Below, piece after piece: positions 1-10,899 of a stretch of 64,000 nucleotides of DNA. The notes under the pieces were generated by a model. It did no database searches and had not been told where the DNA came from. It worked only from the letters and a program-made list of their open reading frames with translations. Position 1 is the first letter of the stretch. Every line of letters starts with the position of its first letter. Source of the stretch: Galdieria sulphuraria (lineage: Eukaryota > Rhodophyta > Bangiophyceae > Galdieriales > Galdieriaceae); the NCBI RefSeq assembly GCF_000341285.1, contig NW_005178475.1, positions 310,001 to 374,000 on the forward strand. The letters run 5' to 3'. The translations under genes were made by a program, and so were the position numbers.

Positions 1-1352
1 ATAACACCAGTTCTAATCAAACGAGATTCTCCGTCGTCTCCATCATTGCTGTAAAAGTGAATAGTTATGTCACCAGAAAAAGTTCCACCTGCTAATGAAT
101 ATGCTAGACGTCCTATACAAAGCCATGGAATCCAGTTCAATCGAGAATTAAGAATAATACCACAAACCTAATCTTTCAGCCAATAAGGCACGAGGCTTCA
201 AATACACCAAAGCATCGGAAGAAACTGCAGGGGCGTTGACTAACGTAGGAACCAACTCACCACAAAGCGCCGACATCACAGCCTCCGCAATTTCGATAGC
301 AACATCAAGCTGAGCCTGATAAGAAAAGGTCACTGAATGACTGACAACTCTTTCATCTGATTGCTTACTTCCACCGTTGAAGCTCCAAGATGAGGAGTTG
401 CCAAGACCTTCGGGTGCTTTGACAACCGTTCAGAAGGAGAATCGGGGATCTTTGAAGGAGGCTCCGTCACAAAACAGTCAATACCAGCTCCTGCAAGTCT
501 TCCATTATTCAAATACTCTAACAAAGCTTCCTCATCAATCAGCCCACCGCGAGCTATATTGAGAAGCCTTGCACCAGGTTTGACTTTCGACAGGAGTTCT
601 CGGTTCACCATATTACGAGTCGTTTCTATAAGTGGTACGTGCAACGTTATAAAATCGCTATTGCTAAACACAGTTTCCAACGGTTCTAAATTCACTCCTA
701 AACTCTTGGCGGTCTCTTCTGAAGTGTAGGGATCGAAAGCCAATACTTTCATTCCTAGACCTTTTGCTCTACGAGACACTTCTCTACCGATGCGTCCAAG
801 GCCAACGACTCCCAGCCATTTTCCTTCAAGTGAAGTTCCAATGTACGCATTTCTGTCCCATATACCTCGTTTCAAACCAGCGTCTGCAGAAGTGAGAAAC
901 CTAAACCGCATCAAATATATCAGAGTTGGCTAAAAAAGGAGTCTCCATACCTTGACAATGCACAAATATGTGCGATTGTATGTTCTGCAGCTGCTATACA
1001 GTTTCCAGTTGGTGCATTGACCACAAGAATACCTCTCTCAGTTGCTGCTTGCAAGTCAATATTGTCGACTCCAACGCCAGCTCTACCAACCACTCGGAGC
1101 TTCTTTCCTGCAAGAATGAGTTCCCTGTTGACCTAATGTTCCTTTTCATTACAATTGACTCCAACAGTATTGAAAGCATACTTTGGTAGCAGAACGAACG
1201 ATCAACGCGTCATATTGAGGAATTTCGTTCAACAATTCCTCGGGTGACAAACCATATTTCGAGTCGACAATAAAGTCTTTTTGCAAGATAGCAACTCCTT
1301 CATCTGATAGTTTTTCTGTGACAAGAATACGGTCACGATAACCATTCTCCAT
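1..1352 (-). CDS. D-3-phosphoglycerate dehydrogenase, 3' end outside window
   Basis: Catalyses the first step of the phosphorylated serine pathway (3-phosphoglycerate to 3-phosphohydroxypyruvate, NAD-dependent). Exons read on the minus strand: 1352-1182, 1132-951, 900-369, 315-168, 112-<1, all with GT..AG introns of 49-55 nt that keep the frame. Seen: N-terminal substrate-binding half, Rossmann glycine motif VGLGRIG, the catalytic-arginine stretch LLNIARGG, and TPHLGAST near the catalytic histidine. The last exon enters the C-terminal regulatory part and is cut by the window edge. An in-frame ATG at 1460 would add 36 residues rich in Arg, Lys and hydrophobics, which might be a transit peptide; 1352 is the start that matches the family N-terminus. 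Family call is firm, the start is not. Confidence 0.93.
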
Positions 1353-1532
1353 CGACAGAAGCTTCCTCCGCCTTACACAACAAACCAATGACAAATAATT
1401 TGACAAAAATGTATATAGAAAATCAACGTTTTTCTTTCGTTTATAAAAGTATACACGCATTCACACACAAGCACGAGTGACAACACAAGTTGTACAGGTT
1501 TGATAATCAAAAGAAGGTACAGTCTAAACAAT

Positions 1533-2726
1533 TTACCAAATATACGGTAAAAAACCATTACATTTGTTTTTTGGCTCAGTAACTTCACAATTTTGCACTA
1601 AATAAGTCAACTCATCATACATATCGGAGCTATCATCGACGAAGTCGCTCTGAACAATGCCATTTTCAGTAAATTTTTCATAGGGACTATATAATTCCGT
1701 AGTTAGACCTTCCGTGCTTCGCACACTAGAAACGGACCCACAAGTGTCCTCTTCCGTTTGTTCCACATGCGAATCCTGAAATGATTCTCGTTCTTCTGAG
1801 GGTGTAGAACTCAACTGCTCCATCGAACTCACATGACGCGGTTCCGTCTGCAACGAAACAGGAAAACAAGACGTGATCGATATACTTTCGTGTAATTCTG
1901 AATTGACGGGTTCTCCACAAGAAACTAACGTAACACCATCGGTCTGTGAACTCCCAGAGCATGCAAATGCTTCCTGTGTGAAAGAATCCACAGAATTGTT
2001 CCATTTGACAGAGCTCCGAGTGATTGTGCTGTAACTTCTGGTTGTGGCGATAGTGCTAGGACCCTCAGAGGATTTGTTGGCTACTCGAGACACTATCTCT
2101 CTTCTTCTCTTTGGTGGAACTCCTCCAGAGTCGGCATTCAAAAGAATAGCCCTTCTTGGCATTTTTGGAAGGGAAATATTTTGGACACTGTTCTCCTCAG
2201 AATCAGCTATATACTCACTACTGTCCGTTATCACACGAGAAGTTTGCGGGAAACCATTACCATTACTACTCTGTGTTGAATAAAAAACGGAAGAGGAGTT
2301 GAGTTCGTGAAAATCGTCATCAATACACTCAGAAGGTAAAGACCCACCAGGGGAACAACTGTCAAGAAGCTTTTGAAAATTTTCCTGCTTTTCTAGACTC
2401 TCTATATTACCGAAAACCGCTTTTCTTCTCCGACTGGGGTTGGAAGACGAGAAATCAAAGGTTTCGTAAGCAAGTTGTTTTGTGACAGCTTCAACACCAC
2501 AGTTTCCCTCTTCCCGCAAAGAATTATGCTTTTGTTGGACACTTTGAATAGTCTCCGGATATAAACCGGTTCTACTAGAGTTTCTCTTTCGACGCAAGCC
2601 TACTGCAGACGAGGTTCTTTCTTCCTCTAACTCTCCTACAGAATCTGTAGAAAAGGAGCAACTCCAGGAGTCCCTAAAACTAGTAGATACTGTTTTTCGC
2701 TGGGTTTCTCTATTTTGACTAGGCAT
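1533..2726 (-). CDS. Ser-rich protein of unknown function
   Basis: Single open frame of 397 codons with an ATG at 2726 and no frame interruption. I do not recognise it. The protein is very rich in Ser, Thr and Glu, low in hydrophobic stretches, and has no visible membrane segment or signal peptide, so it is probably largely disordered. It carries basic clusters (RRKR near residue 45, SRRRK near 100, PPKRRR near 205) that could act as nuclear signals. It lies 180 bp upstream of the phosphoglycerate dehydrogenase start and 178 bp downstream of SLU7, on the same strand as both. Codon use looks like that of its neighbours, which argues for a real gene. A 3' intron cannot be excluded because the last residues look unlike a conserved end. 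Confidence 0.6.
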   Translation of the reverse strand: MPSQNRETQRKTVSTSFRDSWSCSFSTDSVGELEEERTSSAVGLRRKRNSSRTGLYPETIQSVQQKHNSLREEGNCGVEAVTKQLAYETFDFSSSNPSRRRKAVFGNIESLEKQENFQKLLDSCSPGGSLPSECIDDDFHELNSSSVFYSTQSSNGNGFPQTSRVITDSSEYIADSEENSVQNISLPKMPRRAILLNADSGGVPPKRRREIVSRVANKSSEGPSTIATTRSYSTITRSSVKWNNSVDSFTQEAFACSGSSQTDGVTLVSCGEPVNSELHESISITSCFPVSLQTEPRHVSSMEQLSSTPSEERESFQDSHVEQTEEDTCGSVSSVRSTEGLTTELYSPYEKFTENGIVQSDFVDDSSDMYDELTYLVQNCEVTEPKNKCNGFLPYIW

Positions 2727-2904
2727 ACTTCCGTTTCGGGAAGTATTATAAAGTGGTAGACTTTCCTCCTTTTTGCACCACTAGCCCATTCATACAATTC
2801 TAGTAAGCCCTCCCAGAGTCCTCATGTCTTTCGGATCTTTTCTGCATGAGGGTGCGTGAAATAATGGGCACGTCATTATGGCGAACAATTGCTTAGTTGT
2901 TTAT

Positions 2905-4395
2905 TTATGACTTGTTGATGGACTTGGTTCCTTCCTTTCTAAAGTGACTTTCTAAATTTGCATTTTTCATGTTGTCATTCATTGATCCTTGTGATTCTGA
3001 AACTTTTTCCGAATTCTTCTTAAAATATTGAGTACAATCTTCCTGTAACCTGTTTTCATAGTAACGTTCAGTTGCTGCCATCATTATCGCTTCAGATGTA
3101 TGTTCTGCATCTCTTCCTGCTGTTCCTGTACAATAGGAACGTCGAACTGTCTGATGACAACATTTATAACCCCATCGCCCATTCTTGTAAAAACTGCCCC
3201 AAACCGACGAATGATTACCTTCATGAACATCTTCCGCATATTTGCTTCGTGGAATAGATTTTTCTAGTCCCTTTCTGATACGTCCATCAGGACCATACTC
3301 GATATATAATTCAGACTGTTGAGGATTGAGCTCATCCGATGGCTTCCGAAGATATTCTTCTCCTCCATATTTTTCTAATACTTCTCGACGATGCTTTTCT
3401 TCTACACTCTCCTTCTTTGTCTTATATTCACGATGTACAAGTTCTGCAAGTGACGGTTCAGCAATCAAATGTGGCATCTCCAAACCTTGTCTCTCAGCTT
3501 CCATGAAGTTCAGTTGGACTTGTGCTATCTTCTGAGTATCACCCGAATAGAGAATAAAATTATCACCGGCAAAATCTTTATCATCTGGGTCGATATGTGG
3601 AAGAGGATCTGCTCTCATTGAGCGAGACTTGGGGTCATAATAGGCAGAATTTACGTCCAAGTTCCTAAGATATTTTGCAGTGTCTTCTCTTATACGAAGG
3701 TTACGAACCGTAACTCGTGTTCCCTCATCTTTCTGTTGAATAATAACATCACCACTGGCTTTTTGCTTAAAACCCTCGTCATTGTCTGATTCCGAAAACT
3801 CCGACAAGTCATCGTCATCGCTATCCTTCTCCTTTCGTGTTTTCTGTGTAAGTTCTTTTTCTATTTGTTCAGCCTTTAGTCGTTGTCGCTCTTTCTCTAA
3901 GCTTTCGTGGTATTCTATAATGTGTTTGTATTCCGCAGGGTTGAAACCATTCCAACGATCGTGTTTGCCTTCCCAACTCAAGTCAATATCTTGAATGGTT
4001 TCATCTGGTTGTAAGTCTTTGCCAGTCCACTTTGCTCCCACTTTACGGGGTCTTTCCATGCAGTCCTTCGTCTTGTGAGTTCCTGCTCCACAATTTTCGC
4101 AACAACCCTTTTGAAACTTTCTTTTCTTTGTCTCCAACCTTTTTCCCCTTTCGTACCACTTATCAATGTCTCCTCTAGTTTGGTGTAATTTCTCATTTCT
4201 CTGGTGTTTAAGGGTCGGAACGCCAGAGTCCAAATACCAAGGTGCCTTGGAAATATATTGAGGAATGTGTGGATTTATATCTCGACCTTGCTCGTCTTTC
4301 TCAGGTTCGATGGTTCCAGCCTTCCTTGCTTGCTCTAGTTCCCTTGCTTTCTTTAGCTCATCTCTACTCTTAAACATATGAGACGAAGAAGCCAT
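2905..4395 (-). CDS. SLU7: Pre-mRNA-splicing factor SLU7
   Basis: Second-step spliceosome factor that helps 3' splice-site choice. Intronless frame of 496 codons from ATG 4395. Seen: the N-terminal family region ending in NPHIPQYISKAPWYL near residues 42-56, a CCHC zinc knuckle CENCGAGTHKTKDC near 99-112, the conserved blocks RPRKVGAKWTGKD and DLSWEGKHDRWNG, and an acidic DSDDDD stretch followed by the conserved LRIREDTAKYLRNLD and YYDPKSRSMR. Length is within the range of known SLU7 proteins. Fitting context: almost every gene here depends on splicing of very short introns. It is divergent from the DUF726 gene across a 459 bp gap. Confidence 0.95.
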   Translation of the reverse strand: MASSSHMFKSRDELKKARELEQARKAGTIEPEKDEQGRDINPHIPQYISKAPWYLDSGVPTLKHQRNEKLHQTRGDIDKWYERGKRLETKKRKFQKGCCENCGAGTHKTKDCMERPRKVGAKWTGKDLQPDETIQDIDLSWEGKHDRWNGFNPAEYKHIIEYHESLEKERQRLKAEQIEKELTQKTRKEKDSDDDDLSEFSESDNDEGFKQKASGDVIIQQKDEGTRVTVRNLRIREDTAKYLRNLDVNSAYYDPKSRSMRADPLPHIDPDDKDFAGDNFILYSGDTQKIAQVQLNFMEAERQGLEMPHLIAEPSLAELVHREYKTKKESVEEKHRREVLEKYGGEEYLRKPSDELNPQQSELYIEYGPDGRIRKGLEKSIPRSKYAEDVHEGNHSSVWGSFYKNGRWGYKCCHQTVRRSYCTGTAGRDAEHTSEAIMMAATERYYENRLQEDCTQYFKKNSEKVSESQGSMNDNMKNANLESHFRKEGTKSINKS

Positions 4396-4854
4396 TTTAC
4401 GAGTCTACTCAAACGAATCAAGCAACCCAAAATGCTTAATTGGATTATGATTAGACAATTTCAGTGTTAACTGGCTGATGGTTCTACTGACAGTCATTTT
4501 TGAGTGCTCTCTTCAATTCCAAGCATATGAAACCATTTTATTTGGGTAAAGGTTAGTTTCTTTCATTGAAACTAGAAATGGCATTCTGAGCAAGCTCACT
4601 GTAATTGTTTTGGGTCACCAATGAAGTGCAAAGATTCACTCAAAAGCGAATCGAATATTTCTGTTGACATTATTCGATATTGCTAGAGAAAGAGGAAAGC
4701 AACTAATCTCGTATATGAAAGGAGGCAGTTGATAAGAATGTCGAATAGCTAATTCATAGTCAACAGTATTCACAATTTTTCTCAACAAATTTTAATAAGA
4801 ATTGTCTCATTTGGCATTTGGAGGGAAAAACAATTGAACAGCTAGGACATTCGC
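4396..4854. promoter_or_regulatory. Divergent intergenic region, SLU7 / DUF726 gene
   Basis: This 459 bp AT-rich stretch separates the two start codons and must carry both promoters. I see no further coding frame, RNA gene or clear repeat in it. Confidence 0.5.
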
Positions 4855-7570
4855 ATGGTACATGCTGCACTCTCTTGTGCTCCGTTAGACGCAAGGTTTC
4901 TAGTTGGTGGCGCTATAGCTGCTTGTGTTCCACGACCACAACAGGAATCTTTTAATGTAGTCTCAGAAAGCCTCTCTTCGCAGCCTAAGAGGAGTCAACT
5001 ATCTGATGCTGACCACGCAAGAGCTTTCTTACAACGTATTTTAGGACCCCCAGCTTTAGACCTCGGAACCTCCTCGGTAGAAGCTTTGATAGCTCAAACA
5101 CTAGAGACTATAGAGGGCACCGAAGATACCTTCGTAAACGAAAAAAAGGGTGTTGAAGAAAGCACTCGTTCCATTGCGGAAAAATATGCGCACTGTTTAA
5201 AGAGCTACTCAGACCCAGAAGCTTTACAGGAAAAAACTTTGGGCTTTAGAAACAATTTCTTGGATGATACTCAATTCAGTCTGAAGGAAAAACAGTCGTC
5301 TTGGAACGAGGATGAGAAGCGTCATCACTTTGTTTCGCTTGCGTTGTTTAGCTGTTTGGAAGTTGAAATTAGATTTAGTGGAGGTCACTATGATTCCCGT
5401 TCTCGAGCAGCATTTTGGAGAGCGGCAGAAGTGTTTTCTATTGATACTGGTATGCTGAGCTCTGCAGAAGCAACTCTTGCAACAATTTTGGCTGCAGAAA
5501 ATGGTACGTATGGTACTCTATCACAGTATGAGAATATATAAAGCGTTCATAAATATAGAAGCAGCAGAAGCTTTGGAAAGTGAGAGTTTTGAAGAAACCA
5601 AAAGAAGACGTCGAAAGATTCGCATGATGAAAATTGCAGCAGCTTCTACAATAGGTGGTTTTATGGTTGGTTTTACTGGTGGAGTCTTAGCGCCTGCCAT
5701 AATTCCCGCTTTAGCTTCTGTTGGGATGGGGATGGGATTGACAAGTCTTTCAGCAACAACGTCTTCCGCAGTGATCGGCTCCTTATTTGGGATTGCTGGA
5801 GCTTCAATGACTGCTAAAAAGATAGGACATTTAACTGCGAACGTATCTGAATTCGACTTTGAAGCTTGTAATAGAGTAGCAGAATCACGTATTCGTGATA
5901 TGATGCAATTGATGCCTCTTACAATTCCGAAGGGTGGTAGAGAAGAGAATATAATAGAAGTAACTATTGCTGGTTCGATGCTTGGATGGGAATTAGAAGG
6001 TGTTTGCGAGTTTGGCATTCAATACGAACCTTTTCAATCAAGTAAAGATGCAATTTCTGCTGATGCTGTTGCACTCGCCGTTGACCGAGCTTTGATAAAG
6101 GCAGAAGGGTCGACGATCGATTTCGATCAAATAATTTCAAACAGTCCTATTGAGAATGGAGCGCCAACGAATAAATCAGTAGACATCAATTATTCGGAAG
6201 ATAAAAAGGTCAAAACATCTTTCTTAGGGACTGAGTGGGATTATACAAAGAAGCTCTTAAATGAGATGATATCATTTCGCAACTCTTCGAAGCAAAAACA
6301 AAAGGAAGAAGACAAGCCAGGCAGAAAATGTTGGGTTTTGGCAATGCAGAACTATCCTCTTTCTGGAAAGAAAGAAAAACGTGCAAACGCATTTGGAATT
6401 TCTATGAGTAGTTTGGGTGTTCGTACGAAGAGAGGTTCTTCAAGAGACACCTATCTTTGTGCGGAACCAGGAATCTACACTTTACTGTTTGACAACTCAT
6501 CGGCTGTATTAAGAAATGCATATGTGAAATATAGATATGCAGTTATTCCTCCAGGGACCAAATATATTCCACATTGGCTAACTGACAAAGATGAGGATGA
6601 TAACGAAACTCGAATCGCTTCCAACAAAGATGCAAATGATCGATCCTTGAAAGCGCCTCTTTCTTTGCATATTATTTACTTTATTCCAGGATGGCTTGTA
6701 GAAGAACAATGTGGATATCATTGGAAAGGACGCCCTTGTTGGGGAGCTTTTGCTTGTCAATTTCAGAATATTGCAGAAGAATTGTTTCCCTTAAGTGAAT
6801 GTTTTGCCGTACGATGGGAAAGTGTGTTGTTAGAAGATGTAGGAAATGCCCTACTGGGATTCCTGAAAAGTATTGCGGTATGTTTCTTGCTAAGAATTTT
6901 CGCGTTTTTTATGAGACTGATATGTTTCAAGGCTGGTAAGCTCACAAAATTAGCCATGGACTACGTTATTCCAGGATTATTGGGGACAGTTACATTGCCA
7001 CTCAAACTTTTATCGGCAGTGAGCGTATTTGACAACCTTTGGAGTACCGGTGTCAATAGAGCTACAAGTGCAGGAATCGCTTTGGCTGAACATATATGCA
7101 ATGGAACTCATGGCTATCGTCCAATCACCCTAGTAGGGTACTCGCTAGGAGCGCGAGTCATCTTTCAGTGTTTGGAAGAACTCAGTAAAAGAGAAATGCG
7201 TGGTATAATTGATCATGCAGTACTTATTGGAGCTCCTTGTACTGCAGACGAATCTCGATGGCGGATGGCTTCATCAGTTGTTGCAGGACGCTTGCTGAAC
7301 GTTTATTGCGAGAATGACTGGATTTTAGGTCTTTTGCATCGTACTTTCTCTTCAGTGAAGCACGTTGCAGGCATGAGGAAGATTACATGTCCTGGAGTTG
7401 AAAATATTAACGTCTCAGCTATCTGTCCCAATTTTGATGGTCACGGTAGTTACCGAAAGAATCTCGATACCATTCTCCGCCAAATATTTTTCAACGAATC
7501 TTCATGGAACTGTACAAATGAACAGGAAAGCGCCGCAGGCTATCCAGAAACGTCCCAAACAGATACTTAA
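4855..7570 (+). CDS. DUF726/TMCO4-family membrane protein with alpha/beta-hydrolase fold
   Basis: Exon 1 4855-5503, intron 5504-5558 (55 nt), exon 2 5559-7570; 886 residues. The join restores the family sequence around a basic run (KRRRRKIRMMK), followed by a Gly/Ala-rich double hydrophobic segment (two or more membrane passes near residues 240-310) as in TMCO4. The C-terminal half has the hydrolase nucleophile elbow VGYSLGARV (GxSxG) near residue 735 and a downstream GHGSY histidine candidate. TMCO4-type proteins are membrane proteins whose enzymatic role is poorly known; the yeast relative Mil1 binds clathrin adaptors. Its stop lies 5 bp from the stop of the convergent methylthiotransferase gene, so the two 3' UTRs must overlap. 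Confidence 0.87.
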
Positions 7571-7575
7571 CTGTC

Positions 7576-9471
7576 TCATAAATTTATATTCAAGACGTGA
7601 TTCTTTGTCATGACGTTTCCTTCGATTTTCCGAAACTCTTCAATGGATGAACGAGCAATTGGCTTTGTGTAAAGACGCTGTACACCTGGTTGACAAACTC
7701 GTACGACTATGTAATCGCCTTTCTGAATAGAAACCAACTCGTTCGTAATTCCAGATAAAGCGTTTCGAATGCACGAATAAATCCTTATATTTGGTATAAA
7801 ACACTTTTTGTTATTCTCTGCTCGTCCAACCCAGTACTCTTGATCATCCTTCATTTCCATTTCATTCACTAATACTAACTTCAATGAATTCATCTCATGT
7901 TGAATACTTTCTCTATCAGCAATTTCTCGAAAGAGTTGAATAACTTCTTGTAGCCTCCTCCCTTTAGTATCTGCAGGCACATCATCAACAAGATGTCTGG
8001 CAGCAAAAGTATTAGAGCGCTCTGAATATGCAAAAGTAAAAGCTTGAGAATATTTCACTTTTGTCAAAAGATCAAGTGTCTCCTGATGGTCAAACTCTGT
8101 TTCTCCACAGAAACCTACAATCAAATCACTACTGAACGAAACGTTTGGAATCCTTTCCTTGATATGATTCACAAGTGCAAGATAAGTTTCCTTTGTATAT
8201 CCTCTACGCATTTTCTTTAGAATATTTGAACTTCCGCTTTGTACGGGAAGATGGATATGACGACACAAATTGGGATATTCATTGTACAAATCTAATAACT
8301 CCTCTGGAAAGTCTTTGGGATGAGGTGAGGTGAATCGAACGCGCATGTTCGGATTCACTTCACAGACTCGTCGTATCAGTTCTGCGAAAGATATACCCTT
8401 TTTCTTGGGCTTATAAACTGAACTGAATCCGGAACTATAAACAATATGGGAATCTGTCTTCCCTGAGGAAATATCGTTATAAGAATTGACATTCTGTCCC
8501 AGTAACACTACTTCCTTAAAGCCATTATCCGATAACCGTTGCACATGTGAAACAATAGTATCCACAGGTCTACTTCTTTCCTTTCCTCGAGTATAGGGAA
8601 CTACACAAAAAGTACAGAAATTATCGCAACCTCGCATGACACTTATAAAAGCTGATATTCCTTGTTCATTGAGGCGTACAGGAGATATATCAGCATAAGT
8701 TTCGTCCATAGATAATTGTACATTGTAGGCTGCTGCATCATTTTCTCCAGAAGAAACTGCTGCTAACAAGTATGGCAAGTCTCTATAACTATCAGGTCCT
8801 ACAACGATATCAGCCAGCCTTGGCTCTCCTTCCAACAGCTTTTCCTTCAGTCTCTCTGCCATACAACCTAAAACTCCAACAATTCGTTTCTTAGTCTCCT
8901 CAGTTTGCTTTTGTCTCAAAGCATCCAAACGGTGCCATATTTTCCTCTCTGCCTTGTCCCGTATCGCACAAGTATTCAACAGAACTATGGTAGCATCATT
9001 CAAAGAAGCAGTCAACTCAAAACCTGCCTTTGAGAGGATCTCTTGAACGACGTCCGTATCGGAAACATTCATCTGACAACCATATGTCTCCATATATACC
9101 TTGTCGCAGGTGCCAAGCTCTTCATAAGGAGTGGACCTCACATCTCCAAGGTGTCCTTTCCAACCAATCTTTACTTTAGACTGAACTTTTCTAAGCTCCC
9201 CGGAAGCTGAAGCAATGCCGACTTGACGAACTTGGGACGCTGCCACAAAGTCTTGTAGAGTATAACCGTCGTTAGGGAGGATCCTCCTCTTGGCGTTCTG
9301 AATCGATTTTTCTCCTGTTTGTTTAGAAACTGAACAAAGTGGTCTCCGACCGAAACTATATGCGGATAATTCACTACAAGCACCAAAAGAGTTATATCTT
9401 ATACGGTATCGGATATCTCCCTTTGCTTGCAGCAATATATGCGAAGGCAAAACATTACGGAGCATAACCAT
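7576..9471 (-). CDS. tRNA-2-methylthio-N6-isopentenyladenosine synthase (MiaB/CDK5RAP1 type)
   Basis: Radical-SAM methylthiotransferase acting on A37 of tRNAs. Intronless, 631 residues from ATG 9471. Domains in order: about 130 residues of N-terminal extension rich in Arg, Ser and Leu (probably an organelle transit peptide), the MTTase N-terminal domain with its three cluster cysteines in ETYGCQMN, NTCAIRDKAE and LGCMAERL, the radical-SAM cluster motif CDNFCTFC, the conserved PYTRGKERSRP and HLPVQSGS, and a C-terminal TRAM-like region that includes YWVGRAENNKKCF. All six cluster cysteines are present, so the enzyme should be active. Whether it descends from the mitochondrial CDK5RAP1 or a plastid/bacterial MiaB cannot be settled by eye. 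It faces the DUF726 gene tail to tail. Confidence 0.93.
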   Translation of the reverse strand: MVMLRNVLPSHILLQAKGDIRYRIRYNSFGACSELSAYSFGRRPLCSVSKQTGEKSIQNAKRRILPNDGYTLQDFVAASQVRQVGIASASGELRKVQSKVKIGWKGHLGDVRSTPYEELGTCDKVYMETYGCQMNVSDTDVVQEILSKAGFELTASLNDATIVLLNTCAIRDKAERKIWHRLDALRQKQTEETKKRIVGVLGCMAERLKEKLLEGEPRLADIVVGPDSYRDLPYLLAAVSSGENDAAAYNVQLSMDETYADISPVRLNEQGISAFISVMRGCDNFCTFCVVPYTRGKERSRPVDTIVSHVQRLSDNGFKEVVLLGQNVNSYNDISSGKTDSHIVYSSGFSSVYKPKKKGISFAELIRRVCEVNPNMRVRFTSPHPKDFPEELLDLYNEYPNLCRHIHLPVQSGSSNILKKMRRGYTKETYLALVNHIKERIPNVSFSSDLIVGFCGETEFDHQETLDLLTKVKYSQAFTFAYSERSNTFAARHLVDDVPADTKGRRLQEVIQLFREIADRESIQHEMNSLKLVLVNEMEMKDDQEYWVGRAENNKKCFIPNIRIYSCIRNALSGITNELVSIQKGDYIVVRVCQPGVQRLYTKPIARSSIEEFRKIEGNVMTKNHVLNINL

Positions 9472-9537
9472 CGTCAATCACAGAGTCCCATTATTTCTCC
9501 GTCTAAGAAATAAACTCGTACTTACTGAAACTGAAAA

Positions 9538-9751
9538 ATGTCGAACTCTTCTGAATGCTTTGCTCCTGTGATTCTTACCTCAGTGGGATACCCAACAGAT
9601 CACGTGGACCGCTGTCTTATCGAAATCATTAGTTCTCTTTTGCCACGTTATCCATATGTGCTAGGCCACATTTGACCACTCTATGGAGCAACGTTTGACG
9701 TAGCTTCACACTGTTGTTCCCATAGATATCCAACTCCGTAAGATACCATAA
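9538..9751 (+). CDS. Candidate small protein or upstream ORF before the ankyrin gene
   Basis: An ATG at 9538 opens a 45-codon frame ending at 9675. Alternatively exons 9538-9657 and 9704-9751 join across a 46 nt GTGCTA..CGTAG intron to give 55 residues. The middle of the peptide (VGYPTDHVDRCLIEIISSLL) reads like an ordered domain rather than noise, but I do not recognise it. It sits between the methylthiotransferase start and the ankyrin start (9778), so it may instead be a regulatory upstream ORF of the ankyrin mRNA. Existence as a protein is uncertain. Confidence 0.3.
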
Positions 9752-9777
9752 AGATAGACAAAGAAAGGTTGCTGGTG

Positions 9778-10899
9778 ATGGAAAGCTCAAACGTCGTGTT
9801 ATCACTAGGCACCTGGTTAGAACAGACTACCCCCCAAAGAGTTTCTGGAACTTTAGGTGAAGCTGTAGATAATGACTGTTTTGAAGATAATGGTACAATG
9901 GAGTCGCCACCTGGAAGCGGCTGCGAGAGTTCAGGCCCTATAGTTGACACATTCCTTCCTTCTACGCTTTCGGCCACTCACTCAAAGCAAGTCGTTTCTA
10001 GTACACAGTTTTCGTCAACTCTCTTGCAAGCAGCGCTTTTTAGGGCTGTTGCTACCGGAAATTTGGTATCGCTCAAGTTGATGGTTACAGCAGCCAAGGA
10101 ATTGGACTTATTGGGAAAGGCAGGAAACGTGGAAAGCATTTCGAATATTGTAAATTACGATCAAAGAACGTTACTACATCTCGCTTCTGCAGAGGGTCAT
10201 TTGGATATAGTTTCTTTTCTATTAGAAAACCAAGCTGATCCTTATGCAAAAGACCGTTGGGGCGCAACTCCTATCGATGATGCTTGGGAAAATAATCACA
10301 TGGAAGTGATTAAAGTTATCGAGGCTTTCGTTGATTCCGAGGGAAAGTCGGGCCCTGTGGTCAATATGGAACGGAAGCAAAAAGATATTGAACATCGATT
10401 GGATACGGGAATTGATATTCCTTACAATCGTGGACATCGTCCTTTAGGTGCCTTTGCTAGTATTCCTTTGACCAGTGATTTTCCATATTGTGGACTTCGT
10501 CGGACAGTTTCGAGTCCAGTTGAAACAGAAAATTTCAACGAGCCTAAACAAAGAGAAAGAAGTGTATCTTGTCAGGAAGATGATTCATTCATGTTTCTTG
10601 CCGAACGATTTTTCCCTATGAATTTTCCTTTTATGGATAGGGATAATTTCTCGGAGGGTGACTCTCCAATACTGGAAAGTCCATGTGGAGAGAGGAAGAC
10701 GGAAGATGTGGCTGAAAATGATGCTTCTGACAATGGCAGTGAACAAGAAGAAGAAAGTCAGTTGATGATGGTTGCACAGGAAGAGTTAGACAGGGCATAC
10801 CGTTCAGAAAAGGATAAAATCTTCCAGAAATATCGAAAAATCATCGAAGAGAAGTTAGGCTCTGTTCCAAATCGACTGCGTTTGTTATCTCTCATTTAG
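9778..10899 (+). CDS. Ankyrin-repeat protein
   Basis: Frame of 373 codons; the nearest ATG is 9778. Residues about 80-185 hold two to three ankyrin repeats, with the clear consensus pieces RTLLHLASAEGHLDIVSFLLENQADP and KDRWGATPIDDA. The repeat style resembles the C-terminal ankyrin block of glutaminases, but no glutaminase domain is present. The remainder is Ser/Glu-rich, with an acidic stretch (EQEEE near residue 320) and a C-terminal coiled-coil-like tail of Glu and Lys. Partner and function are unknown; ankyrin repeats normally bind protein. Divergent from the methylthiotransferase gene with a 306 bp gap between the start codons. Confidence 0.8.
   Translation: MESSNVVLSLGTWLEQTTPQRVSGTLGEAVDNDCFEDNGTMESPPGSGCESSGPIVDTFLPSTLSATHSKQVVSSTQFSSTLLQAALFRAVATGNLVSLKLMVTAAKELDLLGKAGNVESISNIVNYDQRTLLHLASAEGHLDIVSFLLENQADPYAKDRWGATPIDDAWENNHMEVIKVIEAFVDSEGKSGPVVNMERKQKDIEHRLDTGIDIPYNRGHRPLGAFASIPLTSDFPYCGLRRTVSSPVETENFNEPKQRERSVSCQEDDSFMFLAERFFPMNFPFMDRDNFSEGDSPILESPCGERKTEDVAENDASDNGSEQEEESQLMMVAQEELDRAYRSEKDKIFQKYRKIIEEKLGSVPNRLRLLSLI

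Noticed and set aside
5521-6018. 165-codon frame antisense to the DUF726 gene
   Set aside because: Lies entirely opposite a conserved exon; the apparent Ala/Ile/Pro richness comes from antisense of the Gly/Ala membrane region.
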